From NCBI GenBank assembly GCA_001695595.3, contig MBPM02000055.1, positions 310,001-374,000 of the forward strand: 64,000 bases of DNA. The letters run 5' to 3'. Within the stretch, counting starts at the first letter, position 1. Each line of letters opens with the position of its first letter. Source of the stretch: Plasmopara viticola (Eukaryota; Oomycota; Peronosporomycetes; Peronosporales; Peronosporaceae). This document shows, one piece after another, positions 12,701 to 22,219 of this stretch. Both the position numbers and the translations under genes were made by a program. A model generated the notes under the pieces. It saw only the letters and a program-made list of their open reading frames with translations. It was not told the origin of the DNA and did no database searches.

Positions 12701-13522
12701 TTCGGCGATGGCTTGATCATCATAAAATGTCAGCAGCCTTCTTTTCTGTACGTTCGGCCATTAACATGACCGAGCCACACCATTTTTCCGTGCAAAAGTC
12801 AGGAGTAGTGGATAACACATACCCTTCTCTTGTAAGATGTAATCTAAGTCTTAAAATAGAGGTAGCGGGCCGTTTAATAAATCCAAGCTTTTGTGGTGAA
12901 AGCGTGCTTCGCCTTTAAAGAAGCTTTAAAGATTGGTACTTTAACTCTATTTATCACGGTTCGCATACCGAGGTGTATACCGAATTTTACGGCCTATTTA
13001 AAATACTGCTTTTAGCGTCGTATACTAAATTACGAGCAGGATAAAAATTCTATAAATAACCGCTTACTACTCGTCAGACAAGTACTAAATCGAAGTATCT
13101 ATCCGTTTCTTTCGTCCTAAATTAGATTTTATATCTCGACGACCTGACGTCGCCGCAGAAATGTGAAACGGACAATTTTTGCGAAACGCACTCGAGATAG
13201 AAACCAAAATGTCGATTCGAAAAACGGCGACCTTTACAACGCCCTGCCGCCTGAACCACCAGTTTCGTGCTATTTCTATTGCACTCAGCGCGCTTGGCAG
13301 AGCATCTCGCTCACAACCAGTAAACAAGCCCTTGCATATAAAACGAGGGCAAGCAATGGCTATGTGCGCAAAAAGATTGGACCTCTATGAAAAAGATTCA
13401 GCAAAAGCGGCAAAAAAAAAAGACCGAATCCACCACAACGTGACGTTTCTAGACTTTGTACTTTCGATCCGAAGCTTCTTCCAATGTCAGTTTCGTACAC
13501 GTGTGACAATTTCATGTTGACG

Positions 13523-13530
13523 TCACTTTT
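13523..13530 (+). promoter_or_regulatory. Candidate oomycete initiator (Inr) of the desaturase gene
   Basis: TCACTTTT fits the oomycete initiator consensus YCAYTYY and lies 17 bases upstream of the ATG at 13547. It supports that ATG over the one at 13484, which would lie before the transcription start. Confidence 0.4.
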
Positions 13531-13546
13531 CCGGATTTCCTTAGCA

Positions 13547-14691
13547 ATGGGTACGAACACGGAAGAGGAAAGGTCCACCCCCGACTTTCGACATTGTACG
13601 GCGACTGCGGCAAAGTGTCTTCGTACCCACGATGAGGTGATCTTGTCCCAAGAAGGGTTTACGTGGTCCGAAGTCGTGTGGTACAATGTCGTCGTCCTGA
13701 CCGCGTGGCACGTGGGTGCACTCTACGCCGTGCTATTTGTGATGCCACATTGCTCGCGACTGCAGCTTTTGGTGCTTTGGTTCCTTCTTTGGGTTGTCTC
13801 TGGTCTGGGGATTACGGCAGGAGCGCACCGGCTGTGGTCACATCGCTGCTACAAAGCCAAGCAGCCGTTGCGTGTGTTTCTCATGCTGTGCAACTCGATG
13901 GCGTTTGAAGGCTCGATCTTTGAGTGGTCGCGTGACCATCGCGTGCACCACAAAGGCTCGGACACGACGGCGGACCCGCACAATTTTGAGCGTGGCTTTT
14001 TTTTTTCGCACATGGGCTGGGTCATGGTACGCAAACACAAGGACGTACGCGAAGCTGGGAAGAAGCTCGATTTCTCGGATTTGCTAGCGGACCCGATCGT
14101 CACCTTTCAGCGAAAGCACTACATGAAGATTGTGGGGATTATGTGTTATTTGGTACCAACGATTATTGGGTCCTTTTTGGGGGACGCTTGGAGTGGGTTT
14201 TGGGTCGGTGGCGTCTTTCGGCATGTTTGGGTACTGCACATGACTTGGATGGTAAATAGTGTGGCCCACTGTTTTGGGTACAAACCATACGATACTAAAA
14301 TCAATCCCGTGGAAAATTTGATTGTGGCCATTGGAGCGTTGGGGGAAGGTTATCACAATTATCAGTTAAGTTAATCGTTTGTTTCTGAGTTATTCGTATG
14401 ACTCACATTTGTTGTTACAGTCACAAATACCCATCGGACTACGCAACAAGCGAGTGGGGTGTTCTCAGTGGGCAATTTAACCCGACCAAGGTCTTTATCG
14501 ACTTGATGGCCTTGATTGGTCAAGCGTACGACCTTAAGCGGAGTCGCACTGCCGTTACGACTCGCGAGCGCGTGGCCAAGCAGCTGCAGGAAGACCGTCT
14601 GAAATGTGATTTAGATCCAGTCATGTCCTGGTGGGAACGCCAATTGAACCAGATCTTTTTTGGCAAGTCTGAAGCTCAGGTTTTTCATTAG
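13547..14691 (+). CDS. Acyl-CoA delta-9 fatty acid desaturase
   Basis: Integral ER-membrane di-iron enzyme that introduces the first double bond into saturated acyl-CoA (SCD/OLE1 family). Exons are 13547-14364 and 14421-14691; the 56-bp intron interrupts the third histidine box and splicing restores HNYHH. The protein is about 362 aa. Histidine boxes are HRLWSH (about 94-99), HRVHH (131-135) and HNYHH (270-274), with the family's surrounding context, including NPVENLIVAIGALGEGYH. Hydrophobic pairs flank the first two boxes. No C-terminal cytochrome b5 domain is present, unlike fungal OLE1 and like the animal enzymes, so a separate cytochrome b5 donor is expected. The start is the ATG at 13547, chosen for the initiator just upstream; an in-frame ATG at 13484 would add 21 residues. 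Confidence 0.93.
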
Positions 14692-15118
14692 TAGACGGGT
14701 AGTTTTTATAGGATCTTTTAAATACTTAGCTTGTATTTTGGACACTTAATAAATAGTGTCCAAGCAACACATTGTACATCAAGATGACCGTTGCAAAGCC
14801 TGAGTGGCGTCTAGCATATAATTGTTGAGTGCATTTAGCCATGCACCTTCACGGTCAGCCGAATGGGCATTTTGGAGCTTAAAAAATAGATCACTTTATC
14901 ATAATACACGAAATACTTTCCCAAATTTAAAGCTAGTTTTTGTGAGGTGTTATCTCTCCAATTGTAATAAGTGAAGCCTGACGAGAAAAAGTATTATAGC
15001 TTGCCGCATGTCGACCGTACTATTTCTTGCCTACACAGCATCTACTATTATGCAATAAGATAGGTATCATGCTTCCGAAGTCGAAATCGCTACTTTTCAG
15101 CGGGTGACTTTGACGTAT
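14692..15118. other. Intergenic, AT-rich
   Basis: This is the 3' flank of the desaturase and 5' flank of the TPR gene. I see no open frame, repeat or RNA gene in it. Confidence 0.6.
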
Positions 15119-15715
15119 ATGACAGACGTCTCTGTGACTGATGAAGAATTGTTGGGCGGGTGGAAGCCGCGCCTCAAATTATTGGCCATAGCTGATAAGA
15201 TAGAGCAGGCGAATCTACTCAAGCGTCAAGGTAACCTGTACGTTGGGCAGGGCGAGTTTAAGCGCGCACTGGCGTCATATGCCAAGGTGTTCGCGTACGT
15301 GAACGGTCTGTCCGTAGCGGGTGACGCCATGTACCAGTACGCAAAAGGAGGAGCAGGCGAGACGGCCTCAAAGGAGCAGGGTGATCAGATCCAGGTCATC
15401 AAGGTGGCCGTGTGGGCCAACATGGCGCTGTGTTATCTAAAGCTCGGCGAGCACCCGGAGAAGGCGCTGAGCGTCTGCGACAAGGTGCTAGAACTCGAGC
15501 CGCAGCATAGTAAAGCTCGCTTTCGCAAAGCACAGGCTATGATTCAGCTTAAGCACTATGAAAATGCCTTGAAGCTGTTGAGTGAGATGCTGGAAGAGGA
15601 GCCCAAGAACGCGGCCGTGCGTAGTGAGATCCGTGCGCTACAGGTCAAGAAGCGTGCGTACGATGCCGAGGCCAAGGCCAAGGAGATCAAAGCGTTTGGC
15701 AACATGTTTAGGTAA
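15119..15715 (+). CDS. TPR protein (TTC9/FKBP-type TPR domain)
   Basis: Single-exon protein of 198 aa. A three-motif TPR region fills most of it: ANLLKRQGNLYVGQGEFKRA with a long loop, then NMALCYLKLGEHPEKALSVC, then ARFRKAQAMIQLKHYENALK. This three-repeat arrangement with an insert in the first repeat is the one seen in TTC9 and in the C-terminal TPR of FKBP-type immunophilins, which binds the C-terminal EEVD of Hsp90/Hsp70. No isomerase domain is present. A basic helix closes the protein. The ATG at 15119 (MTDVSV) is chosen; a GTG five codons upstream only extends the frame. A co-chaperone adaptor role is inferred. Confidence 0.8.
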   Translation: MTDVSVTDEELLGGWKPRLKLLAIADKIEQANLLKRQGNLYVGQGEFKRALASYAKVFAYVNGLSVAGDAMYQYAKGGAGETASKEQGDQIQVIKVAVWANMALCYLKLGEHPEKALSVCDKVLELEPQHSKARFRKAQAMIQLKHYENALKLLSEMLEEEPKNAAVRSEIRALQVKKRAYDAEAKAKEIKAFGNMFR

Positions 15716-15793
15716 TCATGACAATAGAGTCTTAAATATGTTTTCACGTATAGTCTTTTATTGTATACAGAGCGCTATTGCTTAAGGCGCATG

Positions 15794-16981
15794 CTATTCT
15801 TTACGTCGGAAAAGATGCGGACGCACGCGAGACCTGATTCCCTCCATAAAGTGCTGGTAGCCGTGCCCAAAGTGATTTTCGACACGAGGTATCACCAAGT
15901 CGGTCACGTCTACATTGACGCAGCTCGCAGCAGCCTCAGTGGCAAAAGCGACGGCCTGACACCCAGCAGCCGCCAAGCCATTTGGACCAGGCAGTTGCAA
16001 AGCCCAAAACAATTTAGACAGCACCCCGTCACGGGTCGAATAGACATTGATGAATTTGCCTCCGTTCGGGTCGAGCCCTTGCGTGACGTTCTCGAGTCCC
16101 TTTGTGTCAGGAATGAACGCACCAGCAAAGCTCACAGCACTAGTAATGAGTGGAAGGTCGGCCATTGTCTTCTCTGTTCGTAATCGTGCCATCTCTTGAA
16201 AGACGCTATAGATGACCGCACCACCCAACGAGTGCCCAAACATCGAGAGCTTGCGACCACGCAGCAGAACTGGACGCTGGGATAGCATTTGTGCGAGCAA
16301 AGTACCCACTTGCTCCGCCTTGCCCTGTGCACTGTGCCATGGATTTCCGGTAAACTGTGCGACCATCGCTGATACGGACGAGCTCCCAAGACTATCGTTC
16401 ACGTGCGAGCAAAATTCGTTCCAAGCAGCGGCGTCACCAGCCTCCCACTGCACGGCAAAGACTGCAGCATCTTCGTCATCTTCAATCCATACGCGCCAGT
16501 TCCGAGTCGGGTCATCGCTTTGGGTCATAAAACCGTTGATACAAAGCACCACGTGACTACAAGTCGATACGTCTCCACTCAACAGCTTCAGCTGCAGTTG
16601 CTGCACGCGGCGCTTGCGCTTGGCCACGTTGAGCGTGGCCATGGCGCCGTCGTATGCACTGGCCCACAACGTCGTGGCCTTAGTAGTCGATGTTGGAGCA
16701 GGAGATGGACAGAACCAGGCATTTAATGCACCTAAAGCCCCACCGACCGCTACGGCCGCGAGCTCTGAATTGCCAATCGCCTGTTGTTCCTGCTGATTGC
16801 TCTGCACTCGTACACGTTCCATGATCGCGTCTGCTTCTTGTACAAGGATGCTCGACACATGCTTACGGATGTCATCGGGTGGAGAAGAGCTAGCGCTAAG
16901 AATGACCTCGTACTGCTGGAGCTGCAGCTGCGACAGCAGCCCCCGACGCTGAAGTTCCTGGCAGTCGGCAAGCAAGCCCAT
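15794..16981 (-). CDS. DUF726 alpha/beta-hydrolase (TMCO4 / yeast Mil1-like)
   Basis: About 395 aa, single exon. The core is an alpha/beta hydrolase: a first strand at VVLCINGF, nucleophile elbow GHSLGG near residue 247, then SFAGAFIPDTKGLENV and INVYSTRDGVLSKLF, and a late histidine in ENHFGHGYQHFM. This order and the GAxxP-type middle are those of the DUF726 family (TMCO4 in animals, Mil1 in yeast), whose biochemical role is poorly defined; a lipase or thioesterase activity is plausible. A single Ala/Gly-rich hydrophobic stretch (near residue 85-100) precedes the hydrolase fold. The start is the ATG at 16981 (MGLLADCQEL); an in-frame ATG 22 codons upstream is possible. It is divergent from the F-box gene, 192 bp away. 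Confidence 0.85.
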   Translation of the reverse strand: MGLLADCQELQRRGLLSQLQLQQYEVILSASSSPPDDIRKHVSSILVQEADAIMERVRVQSNQQEQQAIGNSELAAVAVGGALGALNAWFCPSPAPTSTTKATTLWASAYDGAMATLNVAKRKRRVQQLQLKLLSGDVSTCSHVVLCINGFMTQSDDPTRNWRVWIEDDEDAAVFAVQWEAGDAAAWNEFCSHVNDSLGSSSVSAMVAQFTGNPWHSAQGKAEQVGTLLAQMLSQRPVLLRGRKLSMFGHSLGGAVIYSVFQEMARLRTEKTMADLPLITSAVSFAGAFIPDTKGLENVTQGLDPNGGKFINVYSTRDGVLSKLFWALQLPGPNGLAAAGCQAVAFATEAAASCVNVDVTDLVIPRVENHFGHGYQHFMEGIRSRVRPHLFRRKE

Positions 16982-17130
16982 GTTTGAAGTACAATCACTC
17001 CTTAAAGGGTACAGCCACGATTTATTCAGTGGACACGACCCAATCATTAAAAGAAGGGTATAATTTTCTACAGGACCTTGGCCGTTATCTGTAAACCGTT
17101 GCGTCTTTTCGATCGATGGCCGGCATGCAC

Positions 17131-17149
17131 GCGCTCACTTGATCACTTT
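17131..17149 (+). promoter_or_regulatory. Candidate oomycete core promoter (Inr + FPR)
   Basis: GCTCACTTGATCACTTTC closely matches the 16-base oomycete core element GCTCATTYYNCAWTTT, in which an initiator is followed by a flanking promoter region. It lies about 25 bases upstream of the start codon at 17174, the usual distance in these genomes. Confidence 0.55.
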
Positions 17150-17173
17150 CGCTCCTCGATTTGCTTCTTTAGC

Positions 17174-18673
17174 ATGATGGACATGGAGTTGCTGCCCGAC
17201 CATTTGCTCTTAATGCACGTGTGTCCCTTTATGCATCTACAGGATCGTTGGCACAATCTCGCGCGGGTCTCAAAGCGCTGGCGCCAGCTGACACTCGCGT
17301 CCGTCCATCGTGAGCAGCACGTCGACTTGGTGCGCGTAGTCGAGATTTGCTTCACTATGTATACAACCACGCTAATGCATGTGATTCTAGACGTGGTGCA
17401 CGGGTCAAACGGAGCTCGAAGCGGCTGCAGCCGTGCTGCTCGACCGCCACCTCGAGTGCAGCAACTCGTCCGAGATAGCGCAACTTCAGAGTGTGGCTCT
17501 CTATGGTCCACGAGTCACGTCTTCATTGCTATCGCACGTGGTCAAGGGTTTTTATTGCAAACAATTGCGTCACGTGGACGTTGAATCGACGCAAATCTCT
17601 GACGCCGCCCTCGCGCAACTTTGCCACTGCAAGAGTCTGCAAACGCTGGCTTTGCATTGCCTCAAACTCTCAAATCAATCGCTCGTCGCGATCTCTCGCA
17701 CTTGTTCTAACCTCGTCAAAGTCGATCTCGCCGGCTGCCTGCGCGTGCAAGACGAAGGGATCCTCGCGATAGTGACCCACTGTCCCTTGCTGCAAAAGAT
17801 CAACCTGACAATGTGTCGACGAATCACTGACAAAACAATTGTCGCGCTGGCCCACCACGCATCCTTTTCATTGGACGAAATTATTCTCGATCGCTGCCTC
17901 AAGGTACATTGCATCAAAAGACGGCAATAATGACGGACTAACTCCTCGCTCCTCCTTTGGTACAGATCTCTGGCCCTGCCATTCGTTGTCTATTGGCATC
18001 TCAGCGCAACCTTCGATCCTTCTCGTTTGCGCGGTGTCCCAAGGTACAAGGTTCCGCTTTCTACGACCTGCAACTCGCTCCAACAAAGAGAATCTGTGCG
18101 CTTGCTACACTCGATTTGAGTGGATGCACGGGCGTCGACGACCGTGGCGTCGCTGCGCTAGTCACAGCGAATCAAAGCACACTGCAATGTCTTAATCTCA
18201 GTACATTGCAGGCACTCAATGGGCTCACATTCACCGCTATCGCACAATGCACTAACCTCGAGTCGCTCAATCTCTCCTTGTGTCGGACACTGCAAAATGA
18301 CCACGTCGTCGCCATCGCAGCGGGATGTCCACAGCTTTCAACTCTGTTCCTTCAAGAATGTGTGGCACTGACCGACACGGGGCTCCAAGCACTGGCGTCT
18401 CGAGCAACAAAGCTACAGCAACTGTCGCTGGAATTTTGCTTTCATCTTACGGACAAGGGCGTTGAAGCCCTCAGCCGACACTGTCCGCAGCTCCAACACT
18501 TGAATGTCAAAGCTTGCAATCAGCTCACGATCGCATCGTTCTACTCGTTAACACGACGGCAAGTGCCCTTGAAAACACTGTACATTGGCGCTTGTGCCAC
18601 GATGGAGACGACGGCGGCGTACTATTCTGTCGTGAAGCGGCAATTTCCTCGGTGCCGCATATATTGGGTTTAG
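17174..18673 (+). CDS. F-box / leucine-rich repeat protein (FBXL/AMN1 type)
   Basis: Exons are 17174-17329, 17391-17903 and 17966-18673, all joined in phase 0, giving 458 aa. Residues about 5-45 form an F-box (LPDHLLLMHVCPF, then RWHNLARVSKRWRQL), which would bind Skp1 in an SCF ubiquitin ligase. From about residue 75 to the end run some twelve cysteine-containing LRRs of the FBXL type, for example LVKVDLAGCLRVQDEGILAI and LESLNLSLCRTLQNDHVVAI. These form the substrate-binding solenoid. The protein has no tail after the last repeat. The target is unknown. The start is the first of two adjacent ATGs downstream of a well-matched core promoter. Confidence 0.88.
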
Positions 18674-18800
18674 TCTCGCATTTAGAATATCTCGATGCAT
18701 ATTGCTCGTATAATTTAATCGTACATTGATCAGTCTCTCGGAATATCCGTCTTTATTTATCCAAACGACCAGACCGTTTTGCGCTGCGTTTATCTATTGA

Positions 18801-18808
18801 CCATTTCA
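18801..18808 (+). promoter_or_regulatory. Candidate initiator of the PACRG gene
   Basis: CCATTTCA fits most of the oomycete initiator YCAYTYY and lies 26 bases upstream of the PACRG start codon at 18835. The match is short and could be by chance. Confidence 0.3.
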
Positions 18809-18834
18809 GAAAAGTCGTGACTTGGTAAAGGGTC

Positions 18835-20150
18835 ATGTCGAGTCGTATCCCCAACGTCAGCACTCGCATTGTACCCAAGAGCATCACGCTACCAGAGACT
18901 GGGAGCTGTTTCGATACGACCTTGGTAGTTTCAAAGGTCCGACAGATTTCTTGTCAAAACAGCAGATATTCTCGATACTTACTTGTATGCTTCAGCGACA
19001 TGCCAATGATAAAGTGGATGATTCCGCGCACATTAGCGCCTTTTCCTTGTCGAAAGCATCAAAGCCGCACTCCACGGACGACTTTTTGCGCAAGGGTCAA
19101 GGCTCAGGCGGAACTGCGGATCTTGAGAAAACGTTAAAGGTCTTGACTGAAAAAATCTAGTGGCTCAAGAGTCGTGCTGACGCAGTTTGGATTATTTTAG
19201 CTAGACAAGGTGGAGATTCTGTCCCCACGGTCACGGCACCAGCAGCCGGGAGCATTTCGAGAACGCGCGAATCCCCCCGACACGTCGTTCCGGAGGTCAG
19301 TGGGGCGAAACAAAGTTGGGCGCTTGCGTTGGATGATCGGATCTTTTTATTATTTTTTTTAGATTTTACGAGCGGGCGGATTTACCGATTCAGATTGACC
19401 ATGGGGGTGTACGCAATATGGTGGCGTGGAAAGTGGATATAACCAAGGTACTGTGGGGATTTTTGGGATTTTCAAATCCAATGTCGACGCGGTATAATAA
19501 ATCTTACCTTCTATTTTTTTTATCAAGCTTGATTTTCACCACTATCTTCCAATCTTTTTTGATGGACTACGTGAAGTGGAGGAACCGTATGCGTTTCTAT
19601 CCGAGCAAGGGATCAAGGACATGCTTATTAATGCCAGCAATAAAGTGCTGCCAGTGATCCCGCAGCTAATAATCCCAATTAAGAGTACGTCGCACTTTTC
19701 ATAGATTTTTCATAGATTAAAGTTATGCGATTTGGTTTAATTACTAGATGCCCTCAATACACGCAACGCAAGAATTATTGTCAAGACTTTGCACATGTTG
19801 CAGCTCATGGTCACGTGCGAGTCTGCAGCTTTACCAAGTGGTGGTCTTGGACTTATTGGTCAGGCTCTCGTGCCATATTATCGCCAGATTCTTCCCGTTC
19901 TTAATATTTTTATCCGGAAAAATGGTACATGGAGTGATAATTTACAACCGCCATTGTTTTTATTGCTGATTTTTTGTTTAACATTGCAGATAATATTGGA
20001 GATGCAATCGACTACAGTCAGCGGAAGCAGCTGAATTTAGGTGACCTCATTCAACAAACTCTAGAGATGATGGAAACCCACGGCGGGGAAGATGCTTTCA
20101 TCAACATTAAATACCTCATTCCGACCTACCAGAGTGTGTGTGTGGGCTAG
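18835..20150 (+). CDS. PACRG: Parkin co-regulated gene protein, axonemal inner-junction component
   Basis: Seven exons rebuild a 302-aa protein: 18835-18924, 18996-19139, 19201-19295, 19363-19447, 19528-19684, 19748-19924 and 19990-20150. All six joins restore phase. From about residue 88 the family match is continuous: [38 protein letters not shown], then [20 protein letters not shown] and [19 protein letters not shown], ending in [25 protein letters not shown], with FAP20, seals the inner junction of doublet microtubules in cilia and flagella, and the protein is essentially confined to ciliated lineages. The N-terminal 85 residues, in the first two and a half exons, are not conserved and are the least certain. 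The many short introns contrast with the nearly intronless dynein gene 9 kb away. Confidence 0.9.
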
Positions 20151-20760
20151 AGTATCACCATCTTTCCATAAATCGATTTTTGCACTTTACTACGTGTACC
20201 CATAACTTTTTGGATTTTTCGGTCAGTTCAGCAATTAAAGTTGCTGAACAATGTCTATAGATCCATTGCAATGCTCTATCAAGATTGTATCGCACATTAA
20301 AAACAAAACATTGGACCGTTACCGTAATCAGAAATCTTAAATCCGGATGCAAGAAATCTCTAATAGATTACAGATTCCGCGCTCCTTAAAAAGGGTACTC
20401 AACATGTTTACTCCGTCGTGTCTTGGTACCAGTCGTTCATCTCAACAACGTCTCCGTACCATCCTTTCGTCATCTTCTCCACCCATTAAAACCCTGTACC
20501 ACTTTCACTTCCGTCCCGAATGCCATAAGCCTTGCAACTCTCGTCGTCCCATTCCATCCATCCACACTTGAGTCTCCCTCCAATAGCTCCAAGCTGTCAA
20601 ACACTATTAAAACAGGCTTGATAGCTTAGATGACAGCCTCCTCGCTTCACCTTTGAAGCCCATGTCCCATGCTTTCAACTGCACCCTTTTTTCAAAACGC
20701 CATAGCTATTTTCAGCGTTCAAACCCTGTTTCAAAACGTCCTTTGAAAGCGCCATCAACC
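20151..20760. other. Intergenic between PACRG and the nine-exon gene
   Basis: AT-rich at first, then pyrimidine-rich on the plus strand (about 20380-20600), as often seen in oomycete 5' flanks. I see no gene in it. Confidence 0.5.
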
Positions 20761-22209
20761 ATGATGGAGGAGCGTGCCATGGGTGACTTTGCAAGTCGGT
20801 ACGCCCACGCTTGCCATGTGGTCATCCTACTGTTCCTCACACTTGAATGTCCATGCCAATCGTAGCCTCAAGCTCGAGTTTGAAGACCAAGACGCGCATG
20901 CAAGTGAGCACGACGAGAGCCAAGATTGGTTTGTGAATGACTCGCCCAAGAAGGAAAGCTTTAGGTCAAATCACGACGAAGGCGCTCAAACGGTGGATGA
21001 CATGAGCGACGCACGGATTTGTACTGTCCCGTCGAGAATTGTACGATCCGTGAGCACTCCCGTCGAGGTTTCTGCCATGAAACCAAGTGCCGAAGAGGTA
21101 CAAAGAGCTTCTTTTCAAGGAAAGAATCGTGCTCTGACTTGTTGTGGCTTAGGAATTGACCGACTGCGATCTCGGGACAGACCCCATGGCCTTCCTTCAC
21201 CACACACCATCGACGTTTTCCGTCTTTGTGATGGAATTGACGACAGGAAGTGAGGTCGGTCACGATTTGATCCCTTCTTTGCTCACCGTGTAACTTGATT
21301 CGTACTGTCCGGACAGGTCCCTCGATATGGCACAAAATCGTTTCGCCTCTATCTTCCTCAAGTGCATGCAAGTCAGACGGACTTTTGTCTGTACGCACGC
21401 AAACGACTGCACAAGCACAAGTATCGCTTCAGGTCGTACAAGTTCACAACAGCGAGGCTCCTCCGTGTCATTGACTCCTTCTTCCTTCCCTTTTGCCACT
21501 AGTTTGGACGAAAACTTCACGACGCGGTGGGTGGATGCCATGTACGAAGGAAAGATGGTCTTGACGCCATCGAGCGACACGAAACGCTTTCGCCTTTTGG
21601 CCAAGAAAGCCGCAGGTCGGACGCAATTTGAGATCAAACAAGAGACGAGGAAACTGGCATTGTGTGTCCGTTTGAACGCCACGGTAAGCATCAAATCGTC
21701 TCTTGCAAGCCTGAGGTTGCCATCGATCCCTCACGCGCGTCTGTAGACGAATCGAGTGCCTTTTTTTCGAAAACGAGCGACTTCGGTTGATGAGCAACAG
21801 GAGCTCTACCGTTCGAACATTCAGGTACGGAATCAGCTCTATTGCTTGTCATATCAGCAACGTGTCTTAGGAGACTCGTTGTAGAAATATATCAATCCCA
21901 TGGCGGACGTTCGATGTGCGAGAACCAACTATACGGTGTTCAAGATGGAGAAAGAGGGCGTAAGTCGTGAAAGGATGTCTTGGTCTTTATGAAGCGTATT
22001 GACGTGTGGCATTGAGGAACAGGACAGTGGGGGTCAAAAGTATATTGTTTCCTACATGCGTCCCTTTTCACTCTATCTCAGGTACGAAAGCAGTGAGCAA
22101 CGCTTGGCAAGACGAAAGTAATGAGTAATGATTTGTGCTGTCCTAGTTGTTGTCTTGCAGTAGGTCTCGAGGCGCACTTGCTAGAGTAACGAGTCGCTTA
22201 AAGGGGTAA
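20761..22209 (+). CDS. Unrecognised nine-exon gene, 309 aa
   Basis: Nine exons with GT/AG borders restore one frame: 20761-20798, 20866-21097, 21153-21254, 21317-21432, 21503-21683, 21747-21824, 21885-21959, 22023-22081 and 22161-22209. The N-terminal 90 residues are acidic and Ser-rich. The rest alternates short beta-type strands with charged turns. Two segments resemble each other: FCLYARKRLHKHKYRFSLDE and FRLLAKKAAGRTQFEIKQ, each a strand, a basic turn and a second strand. A third related piece ends the protein (KYIVSYMRPFSLYLS). This is vaguely reminiscent of tubby/LURP-one folds, but no family motif is present and I assign no function. The gene lies between PACRG and the TTC12-like gene, and its stop is 10 bp from the convergent stop of the latter. 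Confidence 0.72.
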
Positions 22210-22219
22210 TGCAATCAAT

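Larger units (their letters stand above)
4676..13522. other. Gene-poor AT-rich stretch of nearly 9 kb
   Basis: Both strands were read. Open frames are short, AT-biased and without family resemblance, and I support no gene here. Structured items within it are the diverged repeats near 6.2-6.8 kb and the two adjacent perfect hairpins at 9662-9725, listed separately. The rest looks like decayed, unrecognisable sequence, probably old transposon remains. The last part (about 13.1-13.5 kb) leads into the desaturase and probably holds its promoter. Confidence 0.6.

Noticed and set aside
4740..13500. Search for RXLR or Crinkler effector genes in the gene-poor stretch
   Set aside because: No small open frame has a signal peptide followed by RXLR-EER or LFLAK motifs. 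The same holds for 45.6-57.3 kb.
14365..14374. Desaturase ending at the stop just after HNYQLS
   Set aside because: The third histidine box would be broken. Splicing to 14421 restores HNYHHKYPSDY and the conserved C-terminal part.
20961..21797. Minus-strand open frames opposite the nine-exon gene
   Set aside because: They start and end without relation to splice sites and have no protein-like conservation pattern. The plus-strand exon chain joins in phase at all eight introns.
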